From: Helianthus annuus | Taxonomy: Eukaryota; Streptophyta; Magnoliopsida; Asterales; Asteraceae | Direction: 5' to 3' | NCBI RefSeq assembly: GCF_002127325.2 | Contig: NC_035436.2 | Coordinates: 18,300,205 to 18,364,204, forward strand | DNA: 64,000 nucleotides | Shown here: positions 57,586 through 64,000 of the stretch, one piece after another | Numbering within the stretch: position 1 is the stretch's first letter | How the letters are laid out: each line of letters opens with the position of its first letter | The notes under the pieces: generated by a model | Database searches by the model: none | What the model saw: only the letters and a program-made list of their open reading frames with translations | Told to the model about the DNA's origin: nothing | Position numbers and translations under genes: made by a program

Positions 57586-60500
57586 AGTCTACCCTCCTTA
57601 AAAGAGGTTTCGTCCCCGAAACCTGATCACATAACAATTTAAGTATTGACATACCGAAAAGATAAGGGTAGTGCTTCCTCATTTCGTCCTCAGTTTCCCA
57701 TGTAAGATCTGAACCTTTTCGGTGTCGCCATTGGACCAACACTTGTTTAACAGCTTTATTGCGGAGATTCTTCACCTTGAAGTCCTTAATGGTTACGGGT
57801 TTTTCGACATAATTTAACCCTTCATCCAACTCGATATCATCGAGTGGTACTAGTGCTGTCTCATCCGCAAGACACTTTCTTAATTGCGACACGTGGAAGG
57901 TATTGTGAATCCCGTTTAGAGCAGGCGGTAATTCCAATCGATACGCAACCCTTCCAACCCGAGCCAAAATTTTAAACGGCCCAATGTAACGAGGACCTAG
58001 CTTTCCCCGTTTGCGAAAACGGATTATACCCTTCCATGGGGACACCTTTAGCAAGACAAAATCACCAATTTGGAACTCGATAGGACGCCTTCTCTTGTCT
58101 GCATAAGCTTTTTGCCGATCTTGAGCTGCTTTCAACCTTGTTCTAACCATTTCGATCTTTTCATTTGTTACTGCTATTAAATCACTTGGTGCAAGCTCCC
58201 TTTGTCCCACTTCGCCCCAACATACGGGAGTCCTACATTTTCTCCCGTATAATAGTTCGTAAGGTGCCATTTGAATACTACTATGGTAACTGTTGTTATA
58301 AGAAAACTCGACCAGGGGCAATTGGTCGTCCCAACTTCCTCCAAAATCTAAGGCACACGCCCTTAACATATCAACGAGCGTTTGAATGGTTCTTTCTGAC
58401 TGGCCGTCAGTTTGAGGGTGGTAGGCGGTACTTATGTGCAGCTTCGTACCCACACTCTCGTGAAACTTCCGCCAGTAACGAGAAGTAAATCTAGTGTCCC
58501 GATCCGAGACAATCGACACGGGCACTCCATGACGGGATATGATCTCGTTCATATAAATTTCTGCCATTTTCTCGGAAGAGTAAGCTTCTTTGATGGGTAA
58601 AAAGTGAGCGCTTTTTGTAAGTCGGTCTACGATTACCCATATTGTATCATGCCCTTTCTTTGTTTTAGGAAGTTTGGTTATCAAATCCATCGTTAGTTCC
58701 TCCCACTTCCATACCGGTATCTCCAAAGGTTGTAATTTCCCATACGGCTTTTGATGTTCTACTTTCACTTGGGAGCATGTTAAGCATTTCGCGACGTATT
58801 TAACTATGTCACGCTTCATTCCCGGCCACCAATAATTGGCTTTCAAATCCCGATACATCTTTGTAGCCCCGGGATGGACCGAATATCGAGACTTATGTGC
58901 CTCGTCGAGCAAGGCAGCTTTGACTTCGCAGAATCGCGGAATCCAAATTCGGCCGAACCGCGTCTTAAGCCCGGTCGAATTTTCTTCTAGATTATTGATC
59001 ACACCTTTTAGTCGTTCCCTCTTCAGGTCTTCCGCTCCGAGCGACTTTATCTGGGATTCGCGTATTGCCTCGAGTAATCGTGGCGTAACTACCATCTTCA
59101 TGGATTTCACTTTTATGGGAGGTGGATACTCTTTACGGCTTAAAGCATCGGCTACTACATTTGCCCTCCCCGGGTGGTAGAGGATATCACAATCATAATC
59201 TTTGATAAGTTCCAACCACCTCCGCTGCCTCATATTTAGGTCTCTTTGTTCAAAGAAATATTTAAGGCTTTTGTGGTCCGAGTAAATGGTGCATTTTGCC
59301 CCATATAGATAATGCCTCCAAATTTTTAATGCAAACACTACCGCCGCTAATTCTAAGTCGTGTGTGGGGTAGTTCATCTCATGAGGCTTCAATTGTCGCG
59401 AAGCATAAGCGATAACTCTCCCTCTTTGCATTAGAACACAACCCAATCCCTGGTGTGAAGCGTCTGAATAGACCACCAGGTCTTCGGTTCCGTCTGGTAA
59501 CATTAGGATTGGGGGACTTGATAGTTTTTCTTTCAACATTCGAAAAGCCTCCTCCTGTTCTTTTTCCCATACAAACTTCTCTTTCTTTCTGGTCAGCTTT
59601 GTTAAGGGCAGGGCTATCTTGGAAAAATCTTGTATGAACCTCCGATAGTATCCAGCAAGACCCAGAAAACTTCTTATCTCTGTTGGGTTTTTCGGAGGAA
59701 CCCATTTCATTACAGCATCGATCTTTGAAGGATCAACCATAACACCCTCTGCATTTATCACGTGCCCCAGAAACTGTACCTCCCTAAGCCAAAAGGCACA
59801 CTTTGAAAATTTTGCGTAGAGCTTCTCCTTACGGAGAGTTTCAAGTACTTCACGCAAATGTACCGCATGTTCGTCCTTACTTCGTGAATAAACCAAAATG
59901 TCATCTATGAATACAATTACCGATCTATCCAACATGGGTCGGCATACACGGTTCATAAGGTCCATAAATGCCGCCGGCGCATTTGTTAACCCGAAGGACA
60001 TAACTAAAAATTCATAATGTCCGTAACGGGTTCTAAATGCGGTCTTTTGAACGTCTTCTCCTCGTACTCTAACCTGATGGTACCCAGATCGCAGATCTAT
60101 CTTGGAGAACCAACTCGCCCCTTGTAACTGATCGAAAAGGTCGTCAATTCTAGGTAAAGGGTAGCGGTTCTTTATGGTTAGCTTATTCAACTCCCTATAG
60201 TCGATGCACATGCGCATCGACCCGTCTTTCTTCTTAACAAATAAGACGGGCGCTCCCCAAGGAGACACACTCGGGCGTATAAAGCCTTTGTCTAAGAGGT
60301 CTTGTATTTGTGTCATTAATTCCCGCATTTCCGTGGGAGCTAATCTATAGGGAGCCTTCGCGACTGGTTTCGCATCTGGATTCAATTCGATTTTGAACTC
60401 CACTTCTCGCTCGGGAGGGAGTCCCGGCAATTCCTCCGGGAATACATCCGGAAATTCGTTCACAACGTCAACATCTTCAAGATTTGGGAAGCTTTGTTGA

Positions 60501-62098
60501 GTATTTAATACGTAAGCTAAGTATGCTCTACTCCCATTGAGCACGTACTTAGCGGCTTGAACGAGAGTACATAGCTTCGCTTCTATCTTTCTTTCGCCTT
60601 GTACATTTAATCGTCTTCCACTTGGGGCCCGGAGATGTATGGTTTTGGTTTCACAATTTATCTCCGCGCGGTTTTGAGACATCCAATCCATACCCACTAT
60701 TACTTTGAATTCCCCCAAGATCATGGGGATAACATCAATAGCAAACTCCTCATCCTCAATGGTCAATTTACAATTTTTACATATTTCGTGCAACAAGAAA
60801 CTTTTGCTATCTGCTATCTCTACTTCTAAGGGCATCGACATTCGTTCAATCTTAAAGGATGGACGTTGAACAAGTTCACTAGAGATAAACGACATGGTAG
60901 CTCCGGTGTCAAACAAAACGTAAACCGGTATAGAATTTATTAGAAAAATACCTGAAACCACATTTGGTTGGGACTTGGCTTCTTCAGACGTGATCTGATA
61001 CATTCTCCCCTTTGTCCTGGAACCCTCTTGCTTCTTATCTTCTTTCTTTGACCCTTGTTGAAGCTTTGGACATTCCGACTTGATATGCCCTTTTTCGAAA
61101 CAGTTGAAACAAGTCTTTGGGTTATCCGGGCATTGATAGGACGAATGCCCCTCCTTACCACATTTAAAGCACCCCTTCTTACCTAGCAAACACTCTCCGG
61201 TATGGAGCTTCCCACATGTCTTGCACGGTGTAATCCCACCCTTCGACTTACCCTTTCTTCCTTGATCCTGAAACTTCCCCTTTTTGGATGGACTAAAACT
61301 TGCACCCTTTTCACTCGGCCTCTTTTCACCTCGCTCCTCTTGCCTTTTAATTTCAATCTCTCTATCCCGTGCTAAATCAATGAGCTCTTCAAGAGTTTCG
61401 CATTTTGAGGGAGTGATGAACTCTCTAACTTCTGCTTTTAACACACCATAGAAGCGACTTATCTTCATTCTCTCGGTTGTTACCAATTCTCCACAGAACT
61501 TCATCTTATCCATAAAATTGTTTGCTATTTCATTCACTGATTCGTTTTTCTGCCGGAGGCGTAAGAAATCCTCCTGAATCTTGTCGATCGCCGACTGAGG
61601 ACAATGATATCTCATGAAGGGCCCCTTGAACTCTTGCCAAGTCATAGCTTGCAGTCTGTCTTCGCCTACCTCCTTGCTGTGAGCATCCCACCAATCCTTC
61701 GCTTGATGGGTTAGTAAACCGGTAGCGAACATCACTTGATCCTCCTTATCACACCGGCTTCGTATAAAGACCGCCTCTATATTCGAGATCCATCTTTGAC
61801 ATTCAATAGGATCTATCTTACCGTCATACGTCGTCGGATGACAAGCCATAAAATCCTTGTAAGTGCACCTTCGTTCCTTACCTCTACTCTTGGATCCTTC
61901 GATTAATTCTTTCAACTCTTCGAACCTACTCGTCATCATAGCATCCACAACCCCCAGAACTCGGCTTTCTACTTCTTGAGCTAACCGAGGTAGATTGGCT
62001 TGCATAACCCCTTCCGCTACTTCCGTGACTCTGTTTTCGAATGCTTCTTGTCTAACCGCATCATTGTTATCATCATTGATATTTCTTGCATCAGCCAT
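57581..62098 (-). CDS. Gag-pol polyprotein of element D, intact, 1505 aa
   Basis: Gag begins [10 protein letters not shown]. Two zinc knuckles, [14 protein letters not shown] (310-323) and [14 protein letters not shown] (330-343), are followed by an aspartic protease with DTGA at 397-400. RT has [10 protein letters not shown] with catalytic Asp at 732-733. RNase H includes [13 protein letters not shown] and [11 protein letters not shown]. Integrase keeps [32 protein letters not shown] and [19 protein letters not shown] stretch and a chromodomain-like [16 protein letters not shown] follow. After the usual KHYPYLFG end the frame continues about 24 codons through the PPT and stops at TAA inside the LTR. 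All expected catalytic motifs are present and no frameshift is seen. It is clearly diverged from A and C, especially in gag. Confidence 0.95.
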   Translation of the reverse strand: MADARNINDDNNDAVRQEAFENRVTEVAEGVMQANLPRLAQEVESRVLGVVDAMMTSRFEELKELIEGSKSRGKERRCTYKDFMACHPTTYDGKIDPIECQRWISNIEAVFIRSRCDKEDQVMFATGLLTHQAKDWWDAHSKEVGEDRLQAMTWQEFKGPFMRYHCPQSAIDKIQEDFLRLRQKNESVNEIANNFMDKMKFCGELVTTERMKISRFYGVLKAEVREFITPSKCETLEELIDLARDREIEIKRQEERGEKRPSEKGASFSPSKKGKFQDQGRKGKSKGGITPCKTCGKLHTGECLLGKKGCFKCGKEGHSSYQCPDNPKTCFNCFEKGHIKSECPKLQQGSKKEDKKQEGSRTKGRMYQITSEEAKSQPNVVSGIFLINSIPVYVLFDTGATMSFISSELVQRPSFKIERMSMPLEVEIADSKSFLLHEICKNCKLTIEDEEFAIDVIPMILGEFKVIVGMDWMSQNRAEINCETKTIHLRAPSGRRLNVQGERKIEAKLCTLVQAAKYVLNGSRAYLAYVLNTQQSFPNLEDVDVVNEFPDVFPEELPGLPPEREVEFKIELNPDAKPVAKAPYRLAPTEMRELMTQIQDLLDKGFIRPSVSPWGAPVLFVKKKDGSMRMCIDYRELNKLTIKNRYPLPRIDDLFDQLQGASWFSKIDLRSGYHQVRVRGEDVQKTAFRTRYGHYEFLVMSFGLTNAPAAFMDLMNRVCRPMLDRSVIVFIDDILVYSRSKDEHAVHLREVLETLRKEKLYAKFSKCAFWLREVQFLGHVINAEGVMVDPSKIDAVMKWVPPKNPTEIRSFLGLAGYYRRFIQDFSKIALPLTKLTRKKEKFVWEKEQEEAFRMLKEKLSSPPILMLPDGTEDLVVYSDASHQGLGCVLMQRGRVIAYASRQLKPHEMNYPTHDLELAAVVFALKIWRHYLYGAKCTIYSDHKSLKYFFEQRDLNMRQRRWLELIKDYDCDILYHPGRANVVADALSRKEYPPPIKVKSMKMVVTPRLLEAIRESQIKSLGAEDLKRERLKGVINNLEENSTGLKTRFGRIWIPRFCEVKAALLDEAHKSRYSVHPGATKMYRDLKANYWWPGMKRDIVKYVAKCLTCSQVKVEHQKPYGKLQPLEIPVWKWEELTMDLITKLPKTKKGHDTIWVIVDRLTKSAHFLPIKEAYSSEKMAEIYMNEIISRHGVPVSIVSDRDTRFTSRYWRKFHESVGTKLHISTAYHPQTDGQSERTIQTLVDMLRACALDFGGSWDDQLPLVEFSYNNSYHSSIQMAPYELLYGRKCRTPVCWGEVGQRELAPSDLIAVTNEKIEMVRTRLKAAQDRQKAYADKRRRPIEFQIGDFVLLKVSPWKGIIRFRKRGKLGPRYIGPFKILARVGRVAYRLELPPALNGIHNTFHVSQLRKCLADETALVPLDDIELDEGLNYVEKPVTIKDFKVKNLRNKAVKQVLVQWRHRKGSDLTWETEDEMRKHYPYLFGMSILKLLCDQVSGTKPLLRRVDL
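57586..57603 (-). other. Polypurine-rich tract of element D
   Basis: The minus strand reads TTTTAAGGAGGGTAGACT directly before the 3' LTR. It is also translated as the tail of gag-pol. Confidence 0.7.
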
Positions 62099-62784
62099 CT
62101 ACACAATATCATGCTTCTCATTTAATACAAATTACAAACTTTCCGCATATCATTTCTCATTAATCATCATTCACTTAGTTCATTTCATGTCATTCGCTTC
62201 ATTTCTTTTGATTCTTATGAATCCACTCTCGTTGTAATCGCTAATTGAGTTTACACACACTTGCTAAACCTTGTATGGACATTATGTAGCCATAAAGTAA
62301 GCTTTCGGGCAACCCGGTAACACAAGGCACGAGAAACAAACAAGTTCAGCGTTTTGGCACTACGTAAGCCGTCGGCGACGGCTATGTTCCCGTCGGCGAC
62401 GGGCTCATAATAAGGCCGTCGGGTAACTGTTCCCCGTCGGCAGTTGTTTAGGGCGTCGGGCAAGAGGTTGCCGTCGGCGACGGGGGTTAACCCGTCGGCG
62501 ACGGGCTTCCGTTTTGCAAAAACGCTGCAGCTTTATTTTTTGTGTTTTAGCCCACTTCCAGGTCCGTACCAGCTGCCCGGGTTCCGGAATTACTTGTTTT
62601 GATGCCCATAATTGTTACTTCACATTTTTAACTTAACCTTACATCTTAAACTCATAACATATACTAGCATTTATCGAAATCATACTTTATTACCTCATTG
62701 GCGATCCGGGAGCGAGCACACTTTCGAACGAGCCACTGGTTTGAGTTCAAGCATCGCGTTACAAGCTCGAATCCCTCAAACCTT
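62099..62784 (-). other. Leader of element D
   Basis: About 690 bp between the PBS and gag-pol, without a counterpart of ORF1. It contains the GC-rich inverted repeats described separately. Confidence 0.7.
62367..62505 (-). other. GC-rich inverted repeats in the element D leader
   Basis: AGCCGTCG-G-CGACGGCT (62367-62383), CCCGTCG-G-CGACGGG (62389-62403), CCGTCG-G-CGACGG (62471-62483) and CCCGTCG-G-CGACGGG (62491-62505), with partial relatives near 62415-62460. They can fold as 5-bp or longer stems around a CGGCG loop. Confidence 0.75.
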
Positions 62785-62797
62785 GGCTCTGATACCA
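62785..62797 (-). other. Primer-binding site of element D (initiator Met tRNA)
   Basis: The minus strand reads TGGTATCAGAGCC, 3 bp inside the 5' LTR. Confidence 0.9.
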
Positions 62798-62800
62798 ACT

Positions 62801-64000
62801 TGTAAGGACCGCTTTTCAAAAATAATAGAATAACTACATAAGCAAGATTTTTAGGAGAATTGAAAATACCACTTTGACGCTTAAGGGAATTTTTACAAAA
62901 ATTGGGCATGACCCGTTTGTAGAACGGACATACTCCCTGTTTTTACATAACATACAACATTTACCTACGACCCAATTTACATAAAAACCATTCCAACAAA
63001 AGTAACAAGTTTTTAAATCTAAAACACTTCAACAAAGTCTAACAAAGTGGCAAAACAAAGACCCAAAAGTATGCATATGAGTTGCGGAAGCGTTTGGTAT
63101 TTTAAGGCTTGAACATGTGCTCGTCCCATAACTCCAAATCGCCTATAGAGGTGCTTTACCTACATTAACATTCACAGATTTAATAAGTTAGTTGTCTCAT
63201 AGAAAATCATAACCTTTCGATTTAGCTTTAACCACATAGAACATTCTTACTCTTAAGCATACAACAACCCAATAGTTGGGTTAAGCATAACCACTCTCGT
63301 AGAGAGTTTGACATACGCATTCGACCCACAAAATTGGGTTTAGCATAAACACTCTCGTAGAGAGCTAAGCATACACATTCAACCCACGAGATTGGGTTTA
63401 ACATAACCACTCTCGTAGAGAGCTAAGCATACACATTCGACCCATGAGATTGGGTTTAGCATAACCACTCTCGTAGAGAGCTAAGCATTCACATTCAACC
63501 CATGAGATTGGGTTTGCATAACTCAACACTACTTTCATTAGCATACCCAAATCCACGAAGGATTTGTCGCTTGCTTACTACATCGTCAATCTCGTTATAT
63601 AAAAATAGCTTTATCAACGAAAGTTTATATAAATAGGAAACGTAATAAAGACTCGTATGACACGAAGCATACCTCGATCTTGTGCTCCTTCCGCTTGCTT
63701 AGTGCTTGTACCTTCTTCTTTCACGCCTACATTAGAACATTCGTTCACTTATTTAGTTTGTGGCATCATTATACTATTTCCACATAAATTCTTCTTTTAG
63801 GCATTTCATCGAACACTTGGTAAGCATCATACATAAGGCACAAGGTACAAGTTTACTAAGCATGTCCCTACTAGCTCATCACAACACATAAATCATCTTC
63901 CTCTAAATTCATATAATTTCCATTCCAAAATCAGTTTATCTAGCATTTGAGCATCACAACAATTTCACATATCAAATAACACATGATCCTAATTCTCATG
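62801..64000 (-). repeat. 5' LTR of element D (first 1200 of 1741 bp visible)
   Basis: Matches 55845-57044 base for base as far as I compared, including the 58-bp repeats at 63267-63515. Confidence 0.9.

Larger units (their letters stand above)
55845..64000 (-). mobile_element. Element D: recent Ty3/gypsy element, minus strand, nested in element C
   Basis: The 3' LTR is on the left (55845-57585), gag-pol on the minus strand in the middle, the PBS at 62785-62797, and the 5' LTR starts at 62801 and leaves the window. The visible 1200 bp of the 5' LTR run in register with the 3' LTR without indels and appear identical. LTR size and leader differ from A, B and C, so this is a separate family. 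It is potentially autonomous by sequence. Confidence 0.92.

Overview
This window is plant nuclear DNA with no intact host gene that I can identify. The evidence is four long Ty3/gypsy LTR retrotransposons primed by initiator-Met tRNA, an L1-type LINE, short hAT-, Tourist- and Mutator-like MITEs, Helitron termini, and exon fragments of typical plant genes (euAP2, 3-hydroxyisobutyryl-CoA hydrolase, CSP41b, F-box). The repeat style suggests a eudicot, possibly Asteraceae; that last step is an impression, not a measurement.

Layout. 1-4514: element B, a minus-strand LTR element with a 796-bp interior and no gag-pol; its 3' LTR runs off the left edge. 4515-6699 and 20718-23135: one older stretch carrying exon fragments (an euAP2 AP2-domain exon, an F-box-like piece and unidentified exons) and ending in a Helitron-type 3' terminus. 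It was split by element A (6700-20717), a complete 14.0-kb plus-strand Ty3/gypsy element with 3399-bp LTRs, a perfect 5-bp target duplication, an extra upstream ORF and an intact 1515-codon gag-pol. 23136-27134: MITEs, a LINE relic, a 24-bp LINE tail insertion and a small satellite. 27135-30539: minus-strand L1-type LINE, 5' truncated, with a long open ORF2. 31285-32299: two MITEs. 33035-38215: a Helitron carrying six in-frame exons of a CHY1-like hydrolase followed by exons of a CSP41b-like gene. 38223-39597: a second Helitron of the same type, 7 bp further on. 39598-44610: gene-free repeat debris. 44611-55844: element C, a relative of A with a broken gag-pol; its 3' LTR is cut by element D. 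55845-64000: element D, a minus-strand Ty3/gypsy element with an intact 1505-aa gag-pol; its 5' LTR runs off the right edge.

A, B and C share a PBS, related LTRs and a related leader. In A and C the order is LTR, PBS, a proline/arginine-rich ORF1, an array of short hairpins, a long leader, gag-pol, PPT, LTR. B keeps the LTRs, PBS and a few hairpins but no genes, so it would depend on proteins supplied by relatives. The clearest unexplained signal is the hairpin array between ORF1 and gag-pol. The loop stays close to CTGCGT while both stem sides change together (GTCC/GGAC, ACCC/GGGT, GCCC/GGGC), which points to selection on structure. D has a separate set of short GC-rich inverted repeats in its leader and 58-bp hairpin-bearing repeats in its LTR.
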